Origin: Nepenthes gracilis
Lineage: Eukaryota; Streptophyta; Magnoliopsida; Caryophyllales; Nepenthaceae
Length of the DNA stretch: 64,000 nt
Direction: 5' to 3'
NCBI GenBank assembly: GCA_033239525.1
Contig: BSYO01000019.1
Span: 9,158,592-9,222,591 of the forward strand
Shown piece by piece: positions 43,975 to 53,502 of this stretch; the stretch's first letter is position 1; every line of letters begins with the position of its first letter. The translations under genes and the position numbers were made by a program. The notes beneath the pieces are model-generated. The model was given only the letters and a program-made list of their open reading frames with translations, did not search any database and was not told where the DNA came from.

Positions 43975-44638
43975 AGTATTTTGTAATTTTTCTCCCTATA
44001 ATCCAAAATACTTACTTACTAAAAAAAAAAAAAAAGGCTGGATGCGAGCTGCTGCTGGTGATGGGGAGGTGGAAGAGCTGCAGACGCCTATTGCCTCCTG
44101 TTTTCTTGACATTTTCTACTGGGATGCACAATTTCTACCTCGGCTATGAAGTAGTGCATGTGTTCTGTTCTTTGGAATGTGGCTCTTTTTGTTTGTGGCT
44201 TGGTATGTCCGGTGTTCGGTTGCCTTGAGAATGGCTGATGTGCTGATTATCCTCACTGGTGCGCGTGGCTGTTTTTGTCTGCCCGATGCAAATGAAGGGC
44301 TGCTATGCTTGCTCTCCCATGGTGACTTGCTGTCCGGTCGGTGGATTACGCTCCTGTGCGATGCGGATCCATGATGGTTTGTAGTGTCGTCTTCGATGTA
44401 TTAGGCGATGATTACACCAACCTTGCAAATATGAAAATGATGTCATTCCCATTTTCTCGATTGTGTGGTTGTTTTCTAAATGTTTTTTTGATGTACCGGT
44501 TGCTCGGGAATGCCCTAGCACGTTTTTGTTTTACCTCTAAGTTCAATACTTGGAGCTAAAACATTTAGTCTGTAAATTTTTTCTCCCATTACTCCAAAAT
44601 TCTTACTTACCAAAAAAAAATATATATCAAAACGTATG

Positions 44639-44815
44639 CAAAGATCCTTGATTTTAGAAAAGGACAACATCCGGCGGTAGATTTTTTGGCTGTATGTGAT
44701 CAGGTAAAGGTGCTCTGACGGCAAAGCTACCAATTGGCTTTGCATAAATAGTTGATACCCGCCGGTTTTTTTCCTTGCTGCACCATTGCGCAAGGCGTTT
44801 GATTTGGCTTCTTAT
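44639..44815. other. Unassigned flank between LINE-A3 and the next nest
   Basis: No ORF or RNA gene. It continues across the nest at 54,858 and then to the interrupted tail at 56,127-56,169, so it is probably the body of an older plus-strand tail-bearing element. Confidence 0.4.
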
Positions 44816-45524
44816 GAATTCTCTACCGAGCTATTGCACTGCTTCTGGAAATGATGGTCTTTTGTGGAATTTTCATCTGTTGCTGGTCTTGTAACTGATG
44901 CTGTTGCACTGCTTCTTGAAGTGGTGGTCTCTTGTGGAATTTTCATCTGTTGCTAGTCTTGGTGGATTCTGGAAATGCTGAGATTTTGCTGATTATTGGT
45001 TGCTGATGCTGCGAAGGGGTGCTTTGATCAGATCATCCTTACCATGCGGGTTGGCCCTTCTGATGCAGGGTGGATTACCATGTTTGCTTCCATGGTGTGT
45101 CTGATTTGTCGACCATGAAGTAGCTCTGCTGGAAGTTTTCCATGAAGAGGTGCAAAGTTTCCCTTGGTAGCTGATACTAGGCAAAGTATCTTCGGCCAGT
45201 TGAGCTCTGGGATGTAGGTTGATATTGAGGTTAGGCATTTCAGTCTTGCGTGTACATGGAGCCAAGTCTTGCTGTGGAAGGATTATCAGCATGCTGGTGC
45301 AGCAAAACAGATGTTTCCCTGCTGGTGTCCCCTGTTGCCAATTTACCCGGGACTCTGGAGATGATATTAGAGGCCAATGCTGGAGAGTTTTTTCTTTTGC
45401 TAAGACGATGCAAATGACATAGGCTGATGCCAATCGTCCTCTGTTGTTTTGGCCTATTGCCAAATTGTGAGCATTGAATGTTTTAGCATGATCTGGGGAC
45501 GATGTTCATGCTGTCTCCTCTGCT

Positions 45525-46021
45525 GATGATGCTGGTAAAAATTGGGCCACTGATAGTGACCCTAATGATGATTCTTCTCAGGGTGTCGGAGAATGGAGTG
45601 CTGAGGATGTTGCCAATGATCCATTGCTCTATGCCCTCCAGTGCTTACTTGGAGAGAGCAATTCTCAGATTTTCTTGAAATCCATTGTCAAGGACCAGTA
45701 TGATGTCTTGATTGAGTTCTTAGAATAAAGTTGGAATGATGTGACTGAGCTCACTAATGATAAGTTCAAATCATACTTTCCGAAGGTGGAGGATTATCTG
45801 AGGAATCCCTCGGTTACTTATTTTGTAGCCCTTAGTCTGTTAGTGACTGCTACTTCCACTAAGCCTCATATTGACCCATTATCTCCTAAGAGGAAGTCGA
45901 TTATTTTTTATCTCCTTATTGTCCTGCTGAAATGGAATAAGGATTTTCCATCAGATCAATATACCGATCTGGATGGTTTAGTGGTGGGCCTCCATGGCTT
46001 CCATAGCTCTCACATCTGTTG
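45525..46021 (+). pseudogene. Type C ORF1 C-terminal domain, copy 2
   Basis: The frame opens with an acidic segment (NWATDSDPNDDSSQGVGEW), then DPLLYALQCLLGESNSQIF and DQYDVLIEFLE, a stop at 45,726-45,728, and SWNDVTELTNDKFKSYF. NPSVTYFVALSLL, KRKSIIFYLLIVLLKW and LDGLVVGLHGF follow before the stop at 46,019. Spacing of YAL--LL, W-DV/DI and LxxLxGLHG agrees with the copies at 19,191-19,690 and 48,643-49,040. The pattern suggests an all-helical domain that I do not recognise. The upstream part is lost by truncation. Confidence 0.7.
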
Positions 46022-46049
46022 AATGTTGGATGGTTTCATCCGTTGTGCA

Positions 46050-46910
46050 TTATTATATCCGGAGTGCATTTGGACGGAGTAGATTTGACCGCTTAATCCG
46101 GAGTTGGCCGGTGTGTCCAAGATGAATTCGTTCCTTGGTGGCCGGAGTGTGTTTTGCTCTCTTTGGACGGAGTGGTTTTGTTCCTTATCCAGAGTGTCCT
46201 TTTTTCGGAGTGAATTTGGTTGGGATGGATTTGTCCCCTTGTCCGGAGTTAAATTTCCTCTTAAAGGTTGAAGTTTTTTGTAAAGGACGGAGTACTTGGC
46301 TTCCTTAAAAAACGGAGTTTCTTGTAAAAGACGGAGTGCTTCTTTATTGGCGGAGTGCTTTTACCTCAAAAGGCGGAATCCTTTGGATGGAGTGCAAAAT
46401 TTTTTGGACGGAGTGCATATTTTCAGGAAAAGACGGAGTGCTTTTTCACGGAGGATACTTACTTACCAAAAAAAAAAAAAAAAGCTTCTTCAAGGAGGAA
46501 CACTTTTATTATGTAGACGGAGCTCTTTTCATTTTTTGTCGTTTACTTGAACAATGATCCGGAGTGGACTTGGTGTGATGAATCCGGAGTGCTCCAAGCA
46601 TCCGGAGTGCCTTTTCAATAAAAGGCCGGAGTGGCCTTGAGCATGGATTCCGGAGTGAGTTATATACTCTCTTTGGCCGGAGTGGCCAGGCGTGAGTTGT
46701 GGCCGGAGTGGCCTTATTCCAAAGTGATGTTTTTGATTTCAAGCCGGAGTGGCCTTGAGTCAGAGGTTTCCGGAGTGCCTTTATTCTCTAAAAGGCCGGA
46801 GCGGCATGCGTGGTTTGGAAAAACACTCTAGAGGCCGGAGTGACATTGATTATGTTGGAGCCGGAATACATTTTGTACTCTTTAAGCCGGAGTACATTCG
46901 GTTCTGAAGG
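46050..46910. repeat. GGAGTG/CCGGAGTG motif block (about 30 copies)
   Basis: About thirty CCGGAGTG, ACGGAGTG or close variants at irregular 10-45-bp spacing in non-coding DNA with otherwise unrelated sequence between them. It is the reverse complement of the ACTCCGG motif at 17,595-17,960 and lies on the same strand relative to its element, since that element is on minus. It is not a regular satellite. Confidence 0.88.
46455..46483 (+). mobile_element. 29-bp ultra-truncated tail insertion
   Basis: ATACTTACTTACC plus sixteen A between GCTTTTTCACGGAGG (46,440-46,454) and GCTTCTTCAAGGAGG (46,484-46,498), a 15-bp TSD with two mismatches. Confidence 0.78.
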
Positions 46911-47581
46911 TGGCCGATGATGCTAATGTGGCATTTTTTCTTCATTCACTCTGGCGGGTGGATGTTATCTTTACAATGATCGAATATTATTGTATCCTTA
47001 TTTTTAAATGACTTTTGTCATTGGTTTAGGGGCTCCCCTGTTTCTATGTCTCTTTTCCCAAGTCGACAAAACACTTGGTTAAGAACATAGTCTTTTTTGT
47101 ACATTTTCTCTAAATTTTAATGCAATTAATTACTTTCCAAAAAAAAAGAGAATGTTTTAGCATGCGTAATGGGCTACTAAATGTTTTGTTCCTAGTAGTT
47201 TAGTCTTTTGTTTAGTGGATTTTCATCCAATGCTATTGAAATTCTACTGGAGGTGGTCGGCTCTTGTGGATTTTAAATTGCTGTTGGTTGTGGTGGGGTT
47301 GGGTTTTGCTCTTGGCTGGTGTGGATTATTCTTTGTGCTAGCGCTCTTGGCTGATGATTAACTCCCTGGAAATTCCTCTTTATTGCTGTAATATGTGTTT
47401 TGGGCTGGGCTCTTCTGTTTGCTCTGGTTAGAAAGTGAGGCAGCAGCCTGCCAATCTGGCATGTTTTCTTCTGCTGGGGGGACGATCCTTTTAGATAAAG
47501 TTAGGGTGAATGCTCCATTGATGTCTTTCTCTGCTACAACCCCAAACTAGCTGATGCTACTGATGCAGCTGCCCCTAACAT

Positions 47582-47935
47582 TTGAAGGCAGAAAGATCTG
47601 AGCAGGGAGCTGTGTTGTTTGGGTGCCAGCAGAATGTTGCTGAGACTTTGGTTTGTGAAGCTGGTAGTGAATTGTCCAAGCTACCCGGGCGCACTCCTCT
47701 TGTCCGAGGTATGGCTGATGGGTCCGAGATCCCTCAGCAATTGGCCGTTTTGCTAGTTTTTGCCCGGAATGCTATGGCTGTGTTTGTGAGCAAACTCAAC
47801 TCGGGATCATTGCTGATGGTCCGAGGTGCTGAGGACACATTTTCTTCTCCTCTTGAGGTTAGTTTGAAATGTCCAAATTCCCCTACACATGGATGAGCTG
47901 CTGTTCCTGCCCTCGTTGATTTGGAATTGGCCGTG
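47582..47935 (+). pseudogene. ORF1 linker remnant of the host element
   Basis: An open stretch reading GAVLFGCQQNVAETLVCEAG, DGSEIPQQLAVLLVF and GAEDTFSSPLEV. It is low-complexity and similar in composition and position to the acidic linkers of type B/C ORF1s, with no domain of its own. Assignment is from context and tail type, so modest. It is cut by the element inserted at 48,024. Confidence 0.45.
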
Positions 47936-48135
47936 AGCTTGTGGCCAGTCCGTGCTGTGGATTCTCTTACCAGGTTTTTCTTTTTTGTAAATTTTCTTCG
48001 ATCTCCTCACTAGTGGCCGGTTCAATGATTGTGTCGGCTCCAGAGGTCACCTGCCCAGTCCCTGGTGATAACTCAACCAGCGGGTTTGGACTTGATTCAA
48101 AGTCTCCCCCTGCTGATGCGGTTTCTGTGACTGTT

Positions 48136-48320
48136 GTTTTTATGTTCATCGCTGTCCTCTTAGAGGCTTTTTTGGTATTATCTGTTATATCGTCTGCTCG
48201 GGGTATGCCCTAGCTTTTTATGTTTTATTTCCAAGTCAAAATACTTGGAGATAAAATATAGATTTTGTAATTTTTTCTCCCTATAATCCAAAATACTTAC
48301 TTACCAAAAAAAAAAAAAAA
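48136..48320 (+). mobile_element. 185-bp tail insertion in type C ORF1
   Basis: TSD TTTCTGTGACTGTT at 48,122-48,135 and 48,321-48,334. Contains CCTCTTAGAGG, CTCGGGGTATGCCCTAGC, stem-loop, TTACTTACC and poly-A. Confidence 0.93.
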
Positions 48321-48833
48321 TTTCTGTGACTGTTCCGGTTGCTGTTTGTTCAGGGGCAGGTTCAATTTGTATGCAAAATGAACCAAAGCCTTTGATTAAT
48401 TTGATTCAGATCGATGGTTTTCAAGAAAGCTCTCTTATTGAGAGGAAACCGGAAATGCGTTCCTTGGATGTGGACTTAGAGTTAACTCCCGACTATATTT
48501 CAAGACTCTCTAGTAAGTATCTCCTGCTAAGGAGATAGTGGGCGTTGAGGTTTTTGAGACCGACGACCAACGGGTCCTTGATTGTATCCCTGTTAACACT
48601 TCTGCTCAGATCCCAGAGGCCATGTCAGTGGAGGATATTGATAATGATCCTATAGGTTATGCCCTCCAGAGTTTGATAACGGTAAAGATGTTTGGCTACA
48701 CCTTAACTCACTCACCCCGGATAAAAGATACATGGTTTATGCCTTTCTTGATAGTTGTTGGTGTGATGTAACTAAAAAGACAAGGGATGAGTTCAAATAT
48801 GAATTGCACCTCGGGTGCACCCATTGAAGCCCT

Positions 48834-48865
48834 TTTTTTTTTTTTTTTTTTGGTAAGTAAGTGTG
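48834..48865 (-). mobile_element. 32-bp ultra-truncated tail insertion
   Basis: Eighteen T, then GGTAAGTAAGTGTG, between perfect 13-bp copies of CCATTGAAGCCCT (48,821-48,833 and 48,866-48,878). Only 14 nt of element sequence remain. Confidence 0.92.
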
Positions 48866-50204
48866 CCATTGAAGCCCTCATATTGTTAATGGATGCTAAA
48901 TCTTCTAAACCACACATTGACTCAAAAAGGTTATTTTTTGTTTTCTTAGTTTCATACTGGAATTGAAAACTACCCGACCATTCAGTCATTTTAGCAATAT
49001 GAATGAACTTGTAGCGGGCCTCCATCTTCTAGATAACTCTAACCGCTCACAACCGCTGGACGGTCGCCTGTGAAGGATGTGCATCACAATCTAGGTATTA
49101 TGGTGCAAGATGGAACCTGGAACCAAGCCATGTCAAGAAAAAAGCGAAAAGGTGGCTCAAAGAAATCTAAGGGTTCCTCTGGCACAAAAGCCGCTCCATA
49201 GCCGTTTGAATGCAAATTCAGCCAGTGAGGCTGCGTTTCGATAGTGCTTTCGGCCGATTTGGGTTACCTTGCTGTCGTGGCTTATTCGCCTGCTAGGTTG
49301 CAATTTTTTGGCGGTGTGGAGTTGAGACCAGTTTAGTCTTGCTGACGTGGTCTGAAGTTTTGCTCCTCATCTTTTATGCCGCAAGGCACGGTGCGTGCTT
49401 TTTGTCAAAATGCGCATTAAGTCTGAGGACTCTGTGAAGGAGGTCGGCCCTCGTCCGAGGACTATGAAACTGGTATCCTTGCTTTGAATGTAGTTGCCCT
49501 TTCGACACGGAGGTGTCCCACCTCACTTTGAATATGCCGAACAACCCTCCCTGCAGCAATCAAAAAAACTCATTGAGATGGGCCGGGGCTCTCAATGGCA
49601 TTTTCTCGACTAAGTCCGCATACTCTCTCCTCCATCCTCCCAAACTTAAGGTGTGTTGGGCTCATTTGGTGTGGGGCCCATCCCATATTCCCTTCCACGC
49701 ATTTACCCTTTGGCTTGCCATTAAGGGCAGGCTAAATACCATTGACCGCCTCCATTATATCCCTAACCTCTCACCCAGATGCATTCTCTGCAGCACGGGT
49801 GATGAAGACCTCGATCACCTTTTCTTCTCCTACCCATTCTCCAGAACCTTGTGGACTAATTGTAACATCCCGAAAGTTTGACTCGGGATTATATAGTAAT
49901 AAAATTAATATAGTAATAAATAATTTAAAATGTTAATATTAATAAATATTATAAATTATAATAAGTATAAAATAATTAATAATAAACGATAAATGATAAT
50001 AATAATAAATTGGAATAAAATATATTTTAATAAATATTAATAATAATTAGTAATAAATAATAATTATAATAAATTATTATTAAATATTAATTAGAAATTT
50101 AATAATAATAAATATTATAAAATAATAAAAGATATAATTAAATAAATTATAATAATATATATGATAATAAATAATAATTATTATAATATATATATATATG
50201 TTTT

Positions 50205-50285
50205 ATAATAATAATAATAATAAGAATAATAATAATAATAATAATAATAATCATAACAAAAAGAAGAGAGAGAGAGAGAGAGAAG
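50205..50285. repeat. (AAT)n and (GA)n microsatellites in LTR
   Basis: TAA/AAT trinucleotide run followed by an AGAG run. Confidence 0.85.
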
Positions 50286-50414
50286 AGAGGGAAAGGAACG
50301 GGAAGAGAAGGATGAAGAAGGAAAGATGAAGAAGAGGGAAAGAAGAGGAGAAAAAGGGGGAAACGGCGTGCGAGGGTTGTGGCCAGGATGGAGGAAAGAA
50401 GTTGAGGCCATTCG

Positions 50415-50424
50415 CTCTATAAAG
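50415..50424 (+). promoter_or_regulatory. Putative LTR TATA box
   Basis: CTCTATAAAG within the solo LTR, downstream of a GA-rich stretch. A plausible U3 promoter element; no transcript evidence. Confidence 0.4.
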
Positions 50425-51423
50425 AAAGGGTGGGCAAGGAAGTCGGGAGATGGGAAAACCCTAGCGGTGCTGCCGTCGCCGTTGGCGTTGCTCATTGCTG
50501 TCGCATTTGTTCCTCGCCGTCGCCAATGCTACTGCCATCGTCGACCGTCTTGGGAAGAAGATTTGCCCTCGCCCGTCATCGTTCGAGTGGTTTCTTTGCC
50601 GTCGCCCGATGAAATCGGTACCGAAGCCGCCGCGCCGGGTTGCCGCTACTTGCCATCGTTGGCGCTCTGCCGGAAGAAGAGTCGCCGTCGTCGCCGGGTG
50701 TGTCACCGCGCGTCGTCGATTTGTGCGGCTTGTCATTACCCAAGAAGGAAAACGAAATTGAGGCAAGTGAACCCCTCCACCGGCCATTCTACTCAATTTG
50801 CAAGTGAATCTCCCTTAATTTCATTTCTTTTTCGATTGCATGCTAATTCGTGATCTCTCATTTATGCAAGTAAAATTATTCATTTCTTCTCAATGATATT
50901 GACGTGCTGAAATTTGTGGGAAAATTGACCGTATTTGAGGAATTTGGGAAAACAGAGCCCTTGCCTCCGGATGGTGAGAAAAACGGGAAATTTCAAGGGG
51001 ATTCATGATGTATGGAGGCTTGGAATTCTTGGAGTCATGGAATGAAATAATGGTTTTCATACGGTTGGATGAAAAATTGAAATTTCGTTGAAAACGGAAG
51101 GGAAGGGAGGAGGAACAGAGCACTCGCGCCTTGTTCGAAATTTGTACAAAGTGGGGATATGAACGAGTATGTATAATTATACGGTGTACTGACGTGTAGT
51201 CATACGTATGTGTACATCCGTGTGCGTATGTGAATGTGGATTGGCTGTGTGTGGACGCTGTGTGTGGGTTGTAGGCATTGCTCTGCGTGGGCTGTGTATA
51301 AAGAAGCGGCAGGCTGCTTTGCATGGGGGTATGCTGCGTGGTGAGTGCGGTGTGTGGTATGGGCCGTGGGCTGGAGTGTTTGGTGTGAGTGTGTGTGGAT
51401 TTGGTTGGCAGGATATGTGAGGA

Positions 51424-51425
51424 TG

Positions 51426-51476
<51 letters not shown>

Positions 51477-51494
51477 TAGTGTATGTGGATATAT

Positions 51495-51548
<54 letters not shown>
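51424..51548. repeat. Compound (TA)n-(TG)n-(TA)n microsatellite in LTR
   Basis: Alternating TA, GT and TA dinucleotide tracts. The minus-strand open frame across it is only a Thr/His/Tyr/Ile repeat and is not called as a gene. Confidence 0.92.
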
Positions 51549-51554
<6 letters not shown>

Positions 51555-53502
51555 TACTATATGAAAGTGCTTTGTATAAATATATATATAAGTGGGAATG
51601 TATAAGTGTATATGAATGTAGACGGATAATGAAAATATAGGTATGTTTATGTGTGGACATATGGGTATACATGAGAATAAAAATATTAAGGAGCATAGAA
51701 GGCATTTACACTTTGTATATGTGGTATTTTGAAATATACCGGCCTGTGTTAATAATTAGGTATGCACATTGATTGTTTGTGGAGAAATAAATATTGCTTG
51801 GGGATGGAACTTGAATAAAAGTAAAGATCGTTGGCCTTAGTTGTAGGCATCGCTCCAGAACAGAATGGAAGAACAGTTGAGTAGTTGAATTAAGCACATA
51901 AATCATATCTCGGTCCTTGTATGCCTTTGAACGTCCTGAGATATATTCCTTTGTGTTAGATTTGATGGAGTGAGTACGGTTTGTGTCAGCACTGAACGAC
52001 ATTCTTATCATTGATGTTGCAAAACCTTCTTTGCGTCATACTCGATTGTGTGAGTATCTTAATTGTTGGTTTCTTACGGTCAAGGTTGAGGAGAGTGTGT
52101 GAAAACATTGAAGTATCTGGTCGAATGGGAGGCTTTGGTACTTTAATGTGGTCTACGCTTATCCGATACTGATTTCCGTGTCCTGGTGGTATTGAGGTAT
52201 ATTGCCTAGTTCGGCGGGATGCTTATAGCCATGTGACCATCGTAGGAGATGATATCAGGGATATCATTTGGCGAGGGGTATCACGGATAGTATCGGCATG
52301 CTACGGGTACAGCCTCTGGGAGGACTGTAGGGGTAGTTGGATACCATGGATAACCTCGTTGCACTTACCCAGCCGTCGGGGGCGTAAATACGCGGTCTTT
52401 GGGTCACTATGGTAGAATAAGGTCCAAGGAGATTTATTGTGATGTTTCATTATTGTTGACATCTCGTGAGTTGGGATTCGGTTGAATCCACGAGTTATAT
52501 TTTGTTGAATCCATGGATTGGATTTTATGATATTCGGGTTTGGTGGAATCTATGTTGTTTATCGATATTGATGTTCAGGTCGTTCACGCTGACATATGGA
52601 CCGGGGAAATCCCCAATCATTGTTGATATCAGATTCCAGGAGATTACCGTTGTTTATTGGTACTCTTGTTATTTTTGGATGTGCGGGTCTTGTGGGACCT
52701 ATTTTGTTTAGAGTCGTATTTACGACGTGTTGTAATTCATCTCGGATATAGTAGATGGTTAGAGTGATGTTGAGACTCTATAGTTGATATTCGAGATTGT
52801 TATTGTTATTAGCATTTTTGATTATTATCACTTGTTGGGCTTTGGCTCACCCTTGTATTTCATTGGCTCCAGATTTAGCTGATTGCATAGTGCAGACCGT
52901 GGGGATCCTACTTTTACTGCAGGACTTTCAGGTAAAGCGATTTGTGTAGGTTAGACATTATTTATCAGTGGGAGACAAACTAGATGTGTTATTGATAGAA
53001 ATTGAGTAATTTTCATTTGGGCTGCGACCCATGATTCTTAACAGTTGCTATTTCGGGATGATTATATAATGTATTGATGAATTTGATAGTAGTTTAATTT
53101 AATTGTATTGTTATTATGGAATATTATGGATGATTTTAAATTTTGAGATTTCCGCGTGATTGATCCGAGCTATATTTGATATTTTGGGTTTGGGTCGTCA
53201 CACTAATATCCAAAGGCATTCTGGTATTCACTGGCCCTACCCTGAATGGTATAACAATATTTCCTGGGCTGCCTCTCATTGGAAAGGAAAAAGCCTTCTG
53301 GCTGCCGCCAAGCGCTTGTCTCTGGCCGCCACGGTTTACTTCATATGGAAGGAGCGCAATAATCGGATTTTCCAAAAATCTCCCCCCCAAGACTCCTCTT
53401 GTCTCTTCTCTTTGGTGGTCGATGTTGTGAGGCTTAAATTAATGACCTTCTCGGCTCCTAATAGGGCTGACTATAGGTCGAATCGGATTCGGTGGGGTAT
53501 AT

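Larger units (their letters stand above)
41750..44035 (+). mobile_element. Type B ORF1 element (2.29 kb, 5'-truncated) in LINE-A3
   Basis: Perfect 15-bp TSD GGCTGGATGCGAGCT at 41,735-41,749 and 44,036-44,050. It contains a worn ORF1 remnant (41,980-42,834), about 1 kb of non-coding DNA and the tail (CCTCCTAGAGG at 43,870, CTCGGGGTATGCCCTAGCG, stem-loop 43,935-43,974, TTACTTACT, poly-A). Confidence 0.92.
40025..44620 (+). other. Non-coding 3' extension and tail of LINE-A3 (with nested insertions)
   Basis: An A-tract immediately follows the ORF2 stop. A ~100-nt segment, TATATATA, and second and third A-tracts follow (40,138 and 40,163). About 2.1 kb of own non-coding sequence (40,174-40,956, 41,089-41,734 and 44,051-44,485) leads to the tail, whose stem is ACGTTTTTGTTTTACCTCTAAG...CTTGGAGCTAAAACAT. 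No credible ORF. Confidence 0.75.
34156..44623 (+). mobile_element. LINE-A3, full-length L1-type LINE (plus), two nested insertions
   Basis: TSD ATATCAAAACGTATG at 34,141-34,155 and 44,624-44,638. Layout: ~100-nt leader containing a duplicated CTGTAGCTTTCTCTCC; ORF1 34,258-36,397; ORF2 36,401-40,024; A-tracts at 40,025-40,036 and 40,138-40,147; non-coding extension; tail at 44,490-44,620. Subtracting the nested 40,971-41,074 and 41,750-44,035 units with their TSDs gives 8,049 bp, in line with LINE-A2. This is the best-preserved LINE in the window. Confidence 0.93.
45491..47149 (+). mobile_element. Type C ORF1 element with GGAGTG block and divergent tail
   Basis: TSD GAATGTTTTAGCATG at 45,476-45,490 and 47,150-47,164. 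ORF1 C-terminus (45,525-46,021), then the GGAGTG motif block, then a divergent tail: GGGGCTCCCC in place of the usual mini-hairpin, stem-loop arms ATGTCTCTTTTCCCAAG and CTTGGTTAAGAACAT, end TTACTTTCC poly-A. Confidence 0.88.
48024..49198 (+). pseudogene. Type C ORF1, copy 3
   Basis: Opens with MIVSAPEVTCPVPG-type linker. A 185-bp tail insertion (48,136-48,320) interrupts it; removing that with one TSD rejoins the frame (VSVTV to PVAVCSG). The conserved LTPDYISRLSSKYLL lies at 48,485-48,530. Then come VEVFETDDQRVLDCIPV, DPIGYALQSLI, and in shifted frames KRYMVYAFLDSCWCDVT, IEALILLMDAK and NELVAGLHLLDNS, ending with a basic tail (SRKKRKGGSKKSKGS) at 49,198. Frameshifts occur near 48,525, 48,680 and 48,810. 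The C-terminal domain is the same unrecognised one as in the other two copies. Confidence 0.72.
49861..53202 (+). mobile_element. Solo LTR (3.34 kb) of an LTR retrotransposon
   Basis: Begins TGTAACATCCCGAAA and ends GGGTCGTCACA, with TG...CA termini and a perfect 5-bp TSD CTAAT (49,856-49,860 and 53,203-53,207). The termini resemble those of many plant Ty3-type LTRs (family inference). It has an AT-rich 5' third, (AAT)n and (GA)n runs (50,205-50,285), a TATA-like CTCTATAAAG at 50,415-50,424, and (TG)n and (TA)n runs (51,424-51,548). No primer-binding site, polypurine tract, gag or pol is expected or seen. It probably formed by LTR-LTR recombination. Strand is given from TG to CA and is arbitrary for a solo LTR without internal DNA. 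Confidence 0.88.
49490..53502 (+). pseudogene. LINE-A ORF2 C-terminus, split by solo LTR
   Basis: Segment 49,490-49,860 encodes the zf-RVT-like region (NSLRWAGALNGIFSTKSAYSL, HAFTLWLAIKGRLNTIDRL, CILCSTGDEDLDHLFFSYPFSRTLWTN) with the Cys/His pattern C-x2-C...H. The LTR (49,861-53,202) follows, then the end of the protein from 53,203 (IQRHSGIHWPYPEW, LSLAATVYFIWKERNNRIF, RSNRIRWGI) and stop TAA at 53,500. Removing the LTR and one CTAAT copy restores the frame exactly. Endonuclease and reverse transcriptase are absent. The sequence upstream of 49,490 does not match ORF2. Confidence 0.88.

Noticed and set aside
46050..46910. CRISPR array or satellite
   Set aside because: Repeats are 6-8 bp with irregular spacing and variants, in a plant retroelement body.
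50326..50853. 175-residue open frame in the LTR
   Set aside because: Basic, low-complexity translation of a GA-rich then GC-rich LTR segment, without domain or start context.
50890..51705. 271-residue open frame on the minus strand
   Set aside because: It consists of Thr/His/Ile/Tyr repeats from the TA/TG microsatellite in the solo LTR.
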